From the NCBI GenBank assembly GCA_022559845.1, contig CM040126.1:141182064-141246063 (forward strand): 64,000 nt of DNA. Direction: 5' to 3'. Positions 34,531-46,323 of this stretch are shown here, piece by piece. The position numbers and the translations under genes are program-made. The stretch comes from Amorphophallus konjac (taxonomy: Eukaryota; Streptophyta; Magnoliopsida; Alismatales; Araceae). Position 1 is the stretch's first letter. The number at the start of each line of letters is the position of its first letter. The notes under the pieces were generated by a model. It was not told where the DNA came from. It did not search any database and saw only the letters and a list, made by a program, of their open reading frames with translations.

Positions 34531-34714
34531 ATAGAGTAATACATGACAAACAATTAGCCACTACGTTAACCCAATCTAGCCATATTCATGAATTAGCTAT
34601 TCAAGCAAACAGTCAGATATTCAGGCAGTCAAACAGTCATCTATAAGAATCTAGCACACCTCAGTGTGACTCATGGTGTGTCAGCCATCATCAAAACCAC
34701 ATAGGGGCACAACA

Positions 34715-34728
34715 ATCTCCCCCTTTTT
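34715..34728 (-). other. Polypurine tract of Sire-B
   Basis: The minus strand reads AAAAGGGGGAGAT directly before the LTR. Similar tracts recur over the next 360 bases. Confidence 0.85.
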
Positions 34729-37154
34729 GATGATGGCAACACTATGAGTTACACTGACTCAGATTAGATTCTTCTCCCCCTTTGCCTTCAGCAAAAAGAC
34801 ATGACTTGAAGAGTGAATTAAAAGCTCCCCCTTTTTACTAAACTGCCCCTTTTACTTTAGCAAGATGAATAATTCAGAGATGTCATATGAGATGAGGACA
34901 TCTCAATATCAGAAGCAATTAAATCAATTCTCCCCCTTTGTCAAACAACTCATGCAGTGATGCATATGCAACAAATACTCCCGCTTTGACATGGCAAAAG
35001 ACCCCCCTTTGACATGAGAATGAGTCATGGTTCTTAAAAATGAAGATCACCCTTATGACAATGAAACAGCTCTCCCCCTATCAACATGCATGATTGACTA
35101 CTCTCCACTTGAAGCACAGGAATGGACTCTGGTTATCCAATAAATCAATCTGAAATCAGCCATTACAAAGAATCTGAATTCTGGTGATAATATCACAGAA
35201 TCAGAACTTATGGCAGAACAAGATGGAATATTCCAACAGTGTGGAGAGAAATACATCTCAGGAATCAATCTGAAATCCACCACCATAAGGAATCTGAAGT
35301 TCAGAGGGCTGCAAGTGAACAAGGTAATAATGGGAGTGGCACCTCACATTTGTATGGTCAGAAAAAATGCAGAAGGAATCAGTCAACTGATAAGAGAGGA
35401 GTTGACTAAACAGTTTTTGTTGATCATGCATGAATCTGATCATGAGGGTTTTGAATGCATACATCACTTCAATAAGTCTTAAAAAGTGTAGACTCTTCTA
35501 TCATAAAGAGTTATGAAATAGCAACATTATCAATCTGATTTAATTTTGATGTATACCAGCTTTGCCAAATTAAACTCAATACTCATATCTGAATCCAAGT
35601 TTTAATAAAAGTGAACCAAATCGTCAGAAAACACTCAAAAACAATCATCTTTTATCTTGCAAATGTGATCTCAAAAGCACCTTTGAAAAAATACACAGGT
35701 TAGTACTGAAATTAAACACTTTTTCAAGAACATGAGTTGACAGATTTTTTCAAGATAATTTTATTTGAAGCACATTATATTTTTCCTGTGCAATTTAAGT
35801 TGATCAACACCTTTTTACATGAGGCACAACAAGTCTTAGTTGAAGTGACCCAGTTACTCAGTGTGATAACTGGCATTGCCTCTCACTTTGAGAGCAGAGT
35901 TAGCAATATGAGTGTCTTTTTACATAAGAAGACACCTTTATCAGAGGCCAGACTCCCCAGCTACTCAACACAAATAAGCTATTGCTCTGTCAGGTCTTGT
36001 TTCACTAAAATTTTTATCAGAGATAACTGTGGCACCTCATGACATGAGTTACTTTATTTCATTGATAAAGAACTCAGTTTCTCAGTGACTGAGTCATTGC
36101 TCTGAATTCACAATTTTCATTTAGTCAACTTTTTCAAGTTAAAGAATAACCACAACACTCACTCTATGTATCTCTACCAAAGTAGCCTATATTTCAAATT
36201 TTCAGATATCAGATGAGAGACTTTACGGATTACATGACACAAGAGGTTAAAGTTTATTAAGCCTTATCAACAGATATTTTCAATTCATTTAATTACAAAG
36301 CTGAGAATACATTAATCTTATATCAGTCTGATTCAGTGATAATTCTTAAACCCATATGATAGGAGTTTCTACCACAATCTCAGACTGAATTGCATGACAT
36401 GCAGTTTAAGTTCCTCAGATCAGAACAATAAATTTAGCTGACCAACAACTCAATAATGGATCCAAAATAGTCACACCAGCTAAGAGGTATATGAAGGAAG
36501 AGTACAGGTTGGTGGAAGAGTCAATCAGCAAGAGAGAATAAGGTTTAAAGCCACTAGCAGAGTCAATCACTCAATACAGGTTGAAAGTCATTTCAGTCAG
36601 ACAGAATGAGACACTCTTCCATTCAACAGATTGAGGATTAGCAGCCACCATTTCAGATTCAAGAGGTATGAACTCAAAATAGTCAATTGATGATTTGAAA
36701 GAGTGTAGAGAGTGAATTTTAAAAAGAGACAACAATATAATAATGCTCCCCCTTGTCTATATGCAGTGACTCACATAAGACTCAACATGATATGCAATAC
36801 ACTGCTCTATATGACTTAACCCATGGTACTGGGCGGAGGACTTGGTCCAAGGACCACCTCACACATGGCAGTAGCAACCAAACATACTTCATCTGCCCTC
36901 CAGCCCTGTTCCATTTCATATACCATGATGGTCATGCAAATGACATATGCAGTGCAAGGCAATCTCATTTATTTAGTGCAAACAACAGCATGAGAAGAGC
37001 ATCAAAAATCAACCAAGCAAAACAACAATTTCAGATAGTGAAATTGAAACAAATTTCAGAACTGACCTGAATTGAGTCCTGGGGTTTTCTTTTTGAGTGC
37101 CTTGGTTAACCCCCTTTTATTTCTCCCTCCAAGGCACACCTGCAAGGTATTTGA
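34729..37154 (-). other. Non-coding interior of Sire-B with repeated polypurine tracts
   Basis: About 2.4 kb where pol would be expected, with no credible reading frame on either strand. Minus-strand AAAGGGGGAG-like tracts recur near 34772, 34826, 34846, 34931, 34978, 35003, 35073 and 36744. Repeated polypurine tracts are a reported trait of Sireviruses. Confidence 0.7.
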
Positions 37155-39722
37155 TCATCTTGATCCTGCAGGGACCCAAGCAGCTTTGGGTCCTGCATTA
37201 GCCCTGACAGGTTTTCTAAATATTTTCATAGCAACATTATCATCAAATTTCATCAGTGAACAGTCATCCATAGAATGTCCAAATTTTTCACAGTATCTAC
37301 ATGAACTGGCTGGTGTTTGATTCTTATGATGCATATTAGCAGCAGGGTGATGTTTATAAACATGTTCATAAGATTTTCTGTTATATGCATGAGCAGTTTG
37401 ATGCTTGTTCTTAACCATCCAACATTCAGCAGATTTATGGCCTGGCTTCCCACAGTTATAGCATGAAATTTTCACAAAAGGTTTTGCAGGGAATTTGACA
37501 AAATGGGGTTTAACATAGTTCTTTTGAACATACCAACAGTCCTTGACTGTATGCCCATTTTTCCCACAGTGGGAGCATGCAAAAGAATTTCTTCTATGAA
37601 AACCATTTTTACCCCAAGTAGATCTAAACCAGCACTCAGCAGCCCTGTGCCCAGGCTTATTACAGTTGAAGCACATAATGTGCTGACTAGAATTGTGTTT
37701 AGATCCATATGGATCATAAAAGTGCATGGAAGACCTGGCATGTAGTTTATTGTCTTCTTTCATGATAAAACATTCATTCATGAGATGACCATGCTTCCCA
37801 CAATAATAACATGAGGCATCAGGCTTCCTAGCAACATGGTTTCTATCAAAAGAATTTCTAGAATGTAAAGTTCCACTAGCATGCTCATCCTTTAACATCA
37901 ATCCACAATCCTCCATTATGTGACCTCCTTTCCCACAATAATAACATGAACCCTTTTTAATGTGAGTGTGTGAGAGATCATGTGAATTGTGTGCAGTCTT
38001 CTTTACAGCAACAGGAGTGCCTTTTTCCTTTTTCTGTGAATTTTCACCTTTTTTCTGTTTTGGAGTTTGTTCCACAGTTTTGGGTTTCACAGTTGATTTT
38101 TGTGCAGTGAATTTGAAGACAGAAGGGGCAGAGGTTATGTTCTGATTGGTGGCTTTGACAAAAACAGTAGATGTTTCATTCCCATTACTCCTTTTATTTG
38201 TCGGACTATAGCCCAGTCCCTTTCTCTCAAAGTTATCACTCTTTCCAAGAAGCTTATTCAGATTGTCCTTACCTTTGACAAATTTTGATAGAGAATTTTT
38301 CACGTCTTTAATCTCAAATTTCAAATCAGCAATTTTAGCTTCATATTTGGACAGATCTGTTTCACAGGAAATGACTTGTTGATGCAAGGCATCATTCAGA
38401 CTCTTGAGTTTTTCAACTTCCTGTTTTAATTCTATTTCCTTGTCAGTTTTAGATAAGGACTTGTAAAGATCATCAACTTCTTGTTGAAGGGATGTAATAG
38501 TAAGCTCATATCTAACTATTTTCTGTTCACTGCAACTGACATTTCCATTTAACATTAAGTTGATGGTTTTTAGACTCTCAATTTCTTGTTCAGCATTCAT
38601 CAACCTATCAGAATTATCCACACTCACACACTTGCCTTTTTCCATTGTCATTAGCCTATTTGTCAGCTGGGTGTTTAGATGTTTCAACTCATTGATTTCC
38701 TCTTTCAGTTTACTGTTCTGCTCTAGGAGATCAGCATCAAGCACCCATTCATCTGAGAGAGACTGACATTCATGAAACATTTCCTGTTGTTTTTCAGATT
38801 GAAGTTTGTCAAGATTTTTCTGAATCTCTGAAATTGTTACTCTATCAGCCTCTAGTTTTTCAGAAATCAATCTATTTTCTTTTTCAAGATTTATTGATTT
38901 GAGTTCAAATTCCTTGAGTTGATTATTGAGTATTTCATTTGCAGATTTCATTTTTTCCAATTCAGAGTTGACACATTCTAATTCTCTCACCAATTTTTCA
39001 TTTTGAACAATATCATTGTTGTGAGCCTGATCAACTAAGCTAAGCCTTTCCTTTAGTTCAGTAATTTCACACACAAACTCTTGACGCTCCTTTTTGTGTA
39101 GAGCAACTTGTTTCATAAGAGATTGTTTTTCAGATTTGAAATGATCTAAGTCTGAACTAATAGAATCACACTCTGTTATCTGTCTTCTAAATATTTCATT
39201 TTCAGTTTTCAGAGTTTCAAGATTTTCACCTCCTAGTTTTTCCAGCTTCTTTTTCAGTCTTCTATACCTCTTACTCATTTTTTCATGGGAGTGTAACAGA
39301 TCAGCATAGGCATCTTCCCAGTCATCTAAAGTGAAACTAGAGAAGGGGATGATTACCTTTTCAGCATCTTGGAGTTCCTCTTGATCACTGCTATGGTTGC
39401 TCTCGTTAGCCATCATGCAGTTGTTCTTATTCATCCTCTGAGCTAGCTTCAGCTGATCCAGAATGTCCTTAGCGGACCTGCAGTCATAAAAATGAGAATG
39501 TAGAGCCTTGTCAGTAGCTGCTCTCATCAGGTTAAAGGCTTTCTGATTTTCTCCATATTTTGACTTGTGACTTTTAGTCCATTTGGACTTTTCCTTTGGC
39601 AATCTATGGGGACCTTGTGAAATTAATTTCCACAAATCCGGATTAATCATTTTCACATAATTGTGAAGACTGCTAATCCATGAGTTAAAGTTAGAGCCAT
39701 TGAAAATCGGTGGAGAACCCAT
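37155..39722 (-). CDS. Sire-B Gag: 855-residue protein with long coiled coil and six CCHC zinc knuckles
   Basis: The first ATG in frame (39722-39720, about 120 bases after the primer-binding site) gives 855 residues without interruption. The N terminus (SPPIFNGSNFNSWISSLHNYV) resembles a Sirevirus/copia Gag start but the capsid is short (about residues 1-100). A long Leu/Glu/Lys heptad region, about 140-485, should form a coiled coil. A KDNLNKLLG...GLGY segment near 490-505 parallels DNLNALLG...GLGF in Sire-A. Six CX2CX4HX4C knuckles start near residues 593, 638, 684, 716, 754 and 808. The end (AAWVPAGSR) parallels the WVP/WIP motif of Sirevirus gag-pol junctions. It presumably assembles particles and binds RNA. 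No pol follows. It is the only long intact retrotransposon frame in the window. Six knuckles is unusual; one or two is normal. Confidence 0.88.
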   Translation of the reverse strand: MGSPPIFNGSNFNSWISSLHNYVKMINPDLWKLISQGPHRLPKEKSKWTKSHKSKYGENQKAFNLMRAATDKALHSHFYDCRSAKDILDQLKLAQRMNKNNCMMANESNHSSDQEELQDAEKVIIPFSSFTLDDWEDAYADLLHSHEKMSKRYRRLKKKLEKLGGENLETLKTENEIFRRQITECDSISSDLDHFKSEKQSLMKQVALHKKERQEFVCEITELKERLSLVDQAHNNDIVQNEKLVRELECVNSELEKMKSANEILNNQLKEFELKSINLEKENRLISEKLEADRVTISEIQKNLDKLQSEKQQEMFHECQSLSDEWVLDADLLEQNSKLKEEINELKHLNTQLTNRLMTMEKGKCVSVDNSDRLMNAEQEIESLKTINLMLNGNVSCSEQKIVRYELTITSLQQEVDDLYKSLSKTDKEIELKQEVEKLKSLNDALHQQVISCETDLSKYEAKIADLKFEIKDVKNSLSKFVKGKDNLNKLLGKSDNFERKGLGYSPTNKRSNGNETSTVFVKATNQNITSAPSVFKFTAQKSTVKPKTVEQTPKQKKGENSQKKEKGTPVAVKKTAHNSHDLSHTHIKKGSCYYCGKGGHIMEDCGLMLKDEHASGTLHSRNSFDRNHVARKPDASCYYCGKHGHLMNECFIMKEDNKLHARSSMHFYDPYGSKHNSSQHIMCFNCNKPGHRAAECWFRSTWGKNGFHRRNSFACSHCGKNGHTVKDCWYVQKNYVKPHFVKFPAKPFVKISCYNCGKPGHKSAECWMVKNKHQTAHAYNRKSYEHVYKHHPAANMHHKNQTPASSCRYCEKFGHSMDDCSLMKFDDNVAMKIFRKPVRANAGPKAAWVPAGSR

Positions 39723-39828
39723 TGAATAAATCGGCAACTAGATTAATGCAGCAAAGGGTATAAACAGAAATGCACGAAGGGACAACGGGATCCTCTGCAG
39801 ATCGTTGGATCTGATCAATCAGAGAACC

Positions 39829-39840
39829 GCTCTGATACCA
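39829..39840 (-). other. Primer-binding site of Sire-B
   Basis: The minus strand reads TGGTATCAGAGC two bases from the LTR at 39843, an initiator tRNA-Met type site. Confidence 0.9.
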
Positions 39841-40094
39841 ATTGTTAACTAGGTGCGATTGATAAACACTGATCCAGAGGGGGGGTGAATGGATCTATCA
39901 AGGAATTCTACCCAATTTAAAATTTGCATGAGATGATAACAACTAGATCAGTGGACAATTGATCAAACAAGATATACAAACTCAATTAAACTCTAGGATG
40001 TAGATAATCAATTAAATCACGGTCCTAGCATGCACCTAGCGGAAGCAGGCAATCAAACAAACCACTGCATAATGATTTTTTAGGTGGTTCGGTC

Positions 40095-40635
40095 AACCGA
40101 CCTACGTCCACCCCTCACTCCAAACCGGAGTGAGGCTTCCACTAGTAACACTAGCACAGCAGACTCAGTCTGCAACAAAATGTTGCCAAACAGCTTGACC
40201 AGGGGAACAACCTCCCCTCTTCCTCCCAACCGGAGGGAACCACTAGTGACACCAGTCACTAGCAAACCAGAGACGCAAGTCTCTCTTCCTCCAGACCGGA
40301 GGGAACACCTAGTCTTGCAACCCACAAGACTAGAACCGGAGGACCAATCCTCCCTTCCTCCAAACCGGAGGGGAACCTAGAGACCCAAGTCTCTCTTCCT
40401 CTGAACTCCAGAGGGAAACACAAGTGACACTAAGTCACCTGCAAACCAGAGGTCTCGGACCTCTCTTCCTCCCAACCGGAGGGACCCCTGGACTTGAATC
40501 CTACAAGCCCAGAACCGGAGGACGAGCCTCCCTTCCTCTAACCAGAGGGAACCCACAAGTAGCACCCAGCTACTTGCAACTGGAGATAGCAATCTCCCTT
40601 CTCCTGAACCAACAGGAGGGACCCCGACCTCTCTA
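40095..40635. repeat. Hairpin array in the Sire-B right LTR
   Basis: The same hairpins as 31975-32510. Visible differences include CCGG to CTGG or CAGG changes in individual stems. Confidence 0.85.
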
Positions 40636-41249
40636 CAGAGAATCGGAAAAATAGCAAGTAAATAGATCAAAAGAAAAATGAAACTAGCAACAGAAAGCTG
40701 AAAAGATAAAACCAAATGTGGCTCTCGCAGGAGCTGGCTGGCCTGGATTTGATCCACGGTCCAGCAGGAACAGATCTTCTGTTGAAGCTTCTATCACTCT
40801 AGCTCTCTCTTCTTCTCTATTCTTCTTCCTCTTCTTCTCTTCACACTCTGCTATCTCGATCTCTTACTCAATCTCTCTCTTTTTTTTCTCACTCTCTTTC
40901 TCTTCTTCTTTTCCTTTTCTTATTCTCTGTCTGGATCATGGCTCTCTGTATGGACTTCACCTTTCGCCAAAACGATCTACCTTCTTCTGTGGAAGAAGGT
41001 TCATATATATAGCAGGAGCAGCAGCAGCAGCGGCAGCCCCGTCGTGTGACCTCCACACTTTCAGCACTAAATATTAGGACCACGTGGCAGTCTCTCAGCA
41101 GCCTTCATTCCAGCCTCGGATCACGTGCTACCCAGACACTGGGAAATGTTCTTCGGACCACCTTCTTCTTCTTCTCCTGCAAGGAATTAGCACGATTAGA
41201 ACTCAGGGCCACAATAACTAAAGCTGCACGAGGTATGTGGTAGCAAATC

Positions 41250-42640
41250 TAGATGCACTGAGAACGACACGAGATACACAAGGTAACAGAGATAACACTA
41301 CAAAGAGAACAACACGAAGACGATGAAAACAGCACAAAGTAAAGAACAACGACACGAGATACACAAGGTAACAGAGATAACACTACAAAGAAAAAACGAC
41401 ACGAAGTATAGTGGTAATAAAAACACTCACTACACAGAGAACGACACGAGGTGGCACAGAAAGCAACACGAGGTGCTGCGATATCCTCCACGCAATAGAA
41501 CAAAAATGACACGAAGACACAACAAGGAGAACGACACGAAGTCAGTGAGAACAGCACGAGGAAAGAAGAAAAAACACGAGGTAGAATGATAACAAGGCTA
41601 ACACGCCAAAGAAGGTGACACGGGGTAAGATAAGAACGGCACGAGGTGAGAGGACACAACACAGAGTGAAACAAAAGTAGAACATTCATACGAAAACAAC
41701 ACGAAGACAAGAAACATAAAAATAACACGAAGACACAAAAACCAAGGCAACACGGAGACACGAGTACAAGGGTAACACGAAGACAACTCGAGGATGACAT
41801 CAGAAACGACACGAAGTGGTTGCAAATCAGGAAAGACACGAGGTCTAGGAAAAGCAACACGAAGACATAATACGGAAACGACACGAAGTGAAACAACACT
41901 TGAAAACATAAGAAAAACAACTCGAGCACAAAATAGCTCGAATGAACGACTCGAAGAACAACAGTAAATGACACGAAGACACAAAAGCAAACATAAAGAG
42001 GATGACACGAGATGAGCAACTAAATAAAGAAGAAACGACACGAAGTAAACTCAACACGAAGACAGATCAACACGAAGACACAAATACTAAAACAACACGA
42101 AGACGATGGTTGCTGCAGTGCAATGTCCAGATATGAAATCCAAAGCAAGCGGCTGTACAGACTTGAAGAATAAGCCAATGTACAGACTTACTGTAACAGT
42201 CTGATGTACAGACTTTGAAGAACAGTCCAATGTATGGACTTGAAATCGAAGACCAATGTGCAGACTTGGTTTTGAAGACTAGTGTGCAGACTTCAAGTTT
42301 AACTATGGATGTACAGACTTGAAGCTCCTAAAGCAGTGTACAGACTTCGAAGTTCCAGTGTGGATGTACAAACTTGATCATCCAGCAATGTATAGGCTTT
42401 CAATGTGAAGACTTGAATATGTGGAAGCTACAGTGAAAGAGTGTACACACTTGACCGTGATCTCTGCAGCGAATGTATAGACTTTCAGTGAAGGGCGTTG
42501 TGTAGACTTTGGCTTGGAACGAAGGTAGGAATGAGGCTGTATAGACTTGGCCAGAACGTAGGGAAAAACACCAATGTGCAGACATGAACATCCAGCAGTG
42601 TATAGACTTCGTGAACAAAATGCAATGTTGACTGATGTAT
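41250..42640 (-). repeat. CTTCGTGT and AAGTCTGTACA arrays in the Sire-B right LTR
   Basis: Two adjacent arrays, 41250-42110 and 42150-42640, matching the left LTR. The long minus-strand frames here are repeat translations. Confidence 0.87.
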
Positions 42641-42816
42641 ACACTTGGCAAATAGAGTAATGCATGAACAAACAATTAGCCACTACGTTAACCCAATCTA
42701 GCCATATTCATGAATTAGCTATTCAGGCAGTGAAACAGTCATCTATAAGAATCTAGCACACCTCAGTGTGACTCATGGTGTGTCAGCCATCATCAAAACC
42801 ACACAGGGGCACAACA

Positions 42817-42821
42817 GGACT
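42817..42821. repeat. Right target-site duplication of Sire-B
   Basis: GGACT, matching 31718-31722. Confidence 0.9.
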
Positions 42822-43215
42822 AGAACTCCGGGGAGGCATACAGGTCTTGCATATCAGGCTGCTCAATATCAAAGACATTACACTAGAAATTAGGTTAATG
42901 GGTATGGTTATTGGACACCTAGGAACCAACATTTCCATAGCCAGCCCAGGAACTATTATGGCCACAATTCCATGAATGCAACCTGGCCAAGGCACTGGCA
43001 AAGAAACAACAATGTCAATAATCATGTTGGTATAAATAAGAAGAAAAATAACAAAAAGAAGAGGAACAACAACAGAAGAAAACCTGTAGGATCCACTGAA
43101 CAAAATACATTTAAACAAATGTGGATTCCTAAAAGCCCGCTTTCTTGCTTTGCTTCTACCTCTTCTGTTATGGAGCCCAATCAGTCTTGGGTTCCAAACC
43201 TCTCTACCTAATTAT
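42822..43215 (+). pseudogene. Sire-A gag C terminus
   Basis: Resumes after Sire-B: Arg/Tyr/Asn-rich sequence, then a Lys/Asn-rich basic stretch (about 43030-43085) and FKQMWIPK, the motif near the gag-pol junction of Sireviruses. Interrupted by stops and at least one frame change. Confidence 0.7.
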
Positions 43216-44435
43216 GTATACAGGTATGCCTGGCAGCCAAGAGCAACTTTTGGTACTTGGATAGTGGCTGCTCCAGGCATATGACATGAGATAAGGCCAA
43301 GTTCTGCATGCTGACCGAGAAGCTAGGAGGCCTTGTCACCTTTGGAAGCAACACAAAGGGTAGGATTATTGGATCAGGTAAGGTAGGTAAGTGTTCTACC
43401 TGCTGCATTGATGATGTTATGCTGGTTGAAGGGTTAGCTTATAATTTACTTAGTATCAGCCAGTTGTGTGATAAAGGATATAAGGTTTTATTTGATTCTC
43501 AATGTTGCAAGGTTTTTGAACCTGATTCTAAAATTGTCAAATTTTCTGGAAAAAGAATAAATAATACATACATCATAGATTTAGATGACATTCAACATAC
43601 TAACCTTTGCCTTACTGCCAGTGGAGAAGACTTAGCATTTTTATGGCATTGTAGGTTAGGTCATGCTAGTTACACTGTTTTGCATAAACTGAATAAGCAT
43701 GGCATGGTTAGAGGACTTCTGAAGTTTCCTTCAAAAAGGAAAATAAAATCTGTGATGCATGCACTCAATCAAAGATAACTAGAAAGTCATTTAAGTCTAG
43801 AACTGAAAATCTGTCTTCTAAACCCTATGAGCTGATACACATGGACCCTTTTGGGCCAACCAGATCTGTTAGCTTATCAGGGAGGAAGTATGGGTTTGTC
43901 ATGGTAGATGACTTTTTAGGTATACTTGGGTCTATTTCTTATCTTATAAGAGTGATGCATTTTCAGAATTTCAGGAGTTCTATGTTAAAATAAATCAAAA
44001 AATTGAAAATATTTTGACTGATCATGGAGGTGAGTTTGAGAACTCACAGTTTGATGAATTCTGCAGGTCAAATGGAATCAACCATAGGTACTCCTCACCA
44101 AGGACACCTGAGCAGAATGGAGTTGTGGAGAGAAGGAACAGAACCCTAGTGGAGATGGGTCGTACACTCCTTGTAGAAGGTGGTCTTCCTAGGAAATTTT
44201 GGGCTGAAGCAGTGAACACTGCTTGTTATGTAATTAACAGAGCCATGGTAAGACCATCTACCCAGCAAACACCATATGAGATCTTAAAGGGTAAGAAACC
44301 TTCTATTGCCCACTTCAAGGTTTTTGGATGTAATGTTTCATTCATATAAATGATAAAAAAGACCTTGATAAATTTGAACCTAAAGGTGAACCAGGAATTT
44401 TTCTTGGGTATTCTAAAAACACCCGAGCATATAGA
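43216..44435 (+). pseudogene. Sire-A protease, GAG-pre-integrase and integrase
   Basis: The protease end reads WYLDSGCSRHMT near 43250. The open frame 43308-43778 carries VTFGSNTKGRIIG, LLSISQLCDKGY and the GAG-pre-integrase HCRLGHASY zinc-binding part. A shift near 43750 gives CDACTQSK and the integrase core with IHMDPFGP (first Asp). A second shift near 43915 leads to ILTDHGGEFENSQF (second Asp) and SPRTPEQNGVVERRNRTLVEM (core Glu) in 44014-44349. A third shift near 44330 leads into the RT frame. The domain order protease-integrase-RT defines Ty1/copia. Broken in at least three places. Confidence 0.85.
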
Positions 44436-46323
44436 GTGTACAATCTAAATTCTAAAACTGTTGAAGAATCTCCACACATAGTTTTTGATGAATCCTTGAT
44501 AAATACTAATGTTGGTGAATGTAGGAATGAAGAAGGTGGTGATATTCTGAAGGAAGGAGATCCTGTAGATAAATCCGAGGATGAAGAAGGACTTAAAGAG
44601 CTTGATGAAGAAGAGCCTACAGTTCAGGGGGAGGTAAATCAAACTCATGATAATCCAATTGCAAACATAAGATATCTTAAGGATCATCCTGTAGATAATG
44701 TAATTGGAAATCTGCATGACCCCCCTAGTACTAGAGGCCACTTGAGAATTCAACATGAATTGAATGCTTATACTTTTGTTTCAAATATAGAACCCAAGTC
44801 CATTGACTGTGCTCTCCAAGATATGCATTGGATTAATGCCATGCATGAGGAGCTTAATCAATTTGACATGAATAAGGTGTGGCAATTGGTTCCACCTCCG
44901 GATCATGAAACAGTCATAGGGACTAAATGGATGTTTAGAAATAAAACTGATGAATCAGGGAATGTCATTAAAAATAAAGCCAGACTTGTAGCTCAGGGGT
45001 ACAATCAGGAATTTGGAATAGACTTTGAAGAGTCTTTTGCCCCTGTAGCTAGGTTAGAAGCAATCAGAATATTATTGGCTTATGCATGCTCCCTAGGTAT
45101 AAATCTTCAGCAGATGGATGTGAAATCTGCTTTCCTAAATGGGGAAATTAGTGAGGATGTCTATGTGAGACAACCTCCTGGGTTTGAATGTTTAGATTTC
45201 CCTAATCATGTTTACAAACTCAATAAAGCTCATTATGATTTAAAGCAAGCTCCTAGAGCTTGGTATGACAGGTTGAGTAAGTTCCTCACCAACAAGAATT
45301 TCACAAGAGGTATAGTTGATCAAACATTGTTTACCAAAGTGAGTCATTCAGATATTCTTATTATTCAGATTTATGTGGATGACATTGTGTTTGGGTCAAC
45401 TAACCCCAAATTGTGTGAGGAATTCTCTCAGATAATGACTAATGAGTTTGAAATGAGCTCAATGGGCGAGCTCAAACTATTTCTTGGACTGCAGGTTACA
45501 CAATCAGAGGATGGCACTTTCATCTCTCAGTCCAAGTACGTAAAGAATTTATTGAAGAAGTACAAAATGGACAACCTCAAGGAAATAGCTGCTCCGATGG
45601 GTACCTCAACCAGTTTGAATGAAGATCCTAAAGGTAAACCAGTGGACCAAAGGCTATATAGAGGTATGATCAGATCCCTTCTTTACCTTACAGCATCTAG
45701 GCCAGATATTCAAGTTGCAGTGTGTTTATGCTCTAGGTTTCAAGCTAGTCCTAAAGAATCTCATCTTAAGGCTGTGAAGAGGATTTTTAGATATTTACTA
45801 GGCACCCAACAGCTAGGTCTTTGGTATCCTGCTAAGTGTGAGTTAGATCTTCTAGCCTACACGGATGCAAACTATGCTGGGTGTCGAGTAGATAGAAAGA
45901 GCACTAGTGGCTATTGTCAATTCCTTGGTGGCTGTCTAGTATCTTGGGCATCTAAAAAGTAACACACTGTAGTCTTGTCTACAGCTGAGGCTGAATATGT
46001 TGCTGCAGGTAATTGTGCTGCCCAAGTACTATGGATCAAGCACCAACTAGATGATTGTCAGATAAAATTGGAATGCATTCCAATTTTATGTGATAATACT
46101 AGTGCCATATGCCTTGCTAAAAATCTGTTCACCATTCAAGGACTAAGCATATAGAGATAAAACATCATTTTCTGAGAGATGTTGTGAATAAAAAGGAAAT
46201 CGAACTGAATTTCATCTAAACAGACAAACAAATAGCTGATATCTTTACTAAGCCACTTGGAAATGAAAAGTTTAAATTTCTTAGAAGAGAACTTGGCTTG
46301 TGTAAGTTTCAGCATGATGAATA
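44436..46323 (+). pseudogene. Sire-A reverse transcriptase and RNase H
   Basis: A 508-codon open frame holds an acidic linker, then copia RT blocks: [71 protein letters not shown], the catalytic [10 protein letters not shown], and FLGLQVTQ. RNase H follows ([19 protein letters not shown]), then a stop at 45960, STAEAEYVAA in the same frame, a shift near 46130, a further stop near 46217, and ADIFTKPL before the end at 46321-46323. The RT core is uninterrupted. There is no env-like gene after it. Confidence 0.88.

Larger units (their letters stand above)
31723..34714 (-). repeat. Left LTR of Sire-B (3' LTR in element sense)
   Basis: In element sense (right to left): AAGTCTGTACA array (about 34530-34025), CTTCGTGT array (33990-33130), TATA box (32882-32890), GA-rich tract (about 32812-32680), hairpin array (32510-31975), and U5 ending at 31723. 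The long Cys/Ser/Val-rich frames on the minus strand (33128-33936) are translations of the repeat array, not genes. Confidence 0.92.
31723..42816 (-). mobile_element. Sire-B: non-autonomous, gag-only LTR retrotransposon related to Sireviruses
   Basis: LTRs at 31723-34714 (2992 bp) and 39843-42816 (2974 bp), both TG...CA, with a perfect 5-bp duplication. The minus-strand primer-binding site at 39829-39840 and polypurine tract at 34715-34728 fix the orientation. The 5.1-kb interior holds one intact gag frame and about 2.4 kb of non-coding DNA, with no protease, integrase, RT or RNase H. This fits the class called TR-GAG. The U5 end, motif array and gag C terminus are homologous in style to Sire-A, suggesting that Sirevirus enzymes act in trans. 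LTRs look about 98% identical. Confidence 0.9.
39843..42816 (-). repeat. Right LTR of Sire-B (5' LTR in element sense)
   Basis: It repeats the modules of the left LTR: hairpin array 40095-40635, GA-rich tract about 40800-40930, TATA 41003-41011, CTTCGTGT array 41250-42110, AAGTCTGTACA array 42150-42640. It lacks about 20-25 bp present in the left copy near 34605. Several LTR differences lie in CCGG stems. Confidence 0.92.

Noticed and set aside
35210..35482. A 90-codon frame in the non-coding Sire-B interior
   Set aside because: No motif, no match to known families by eye, and on the opposite strand to the element.
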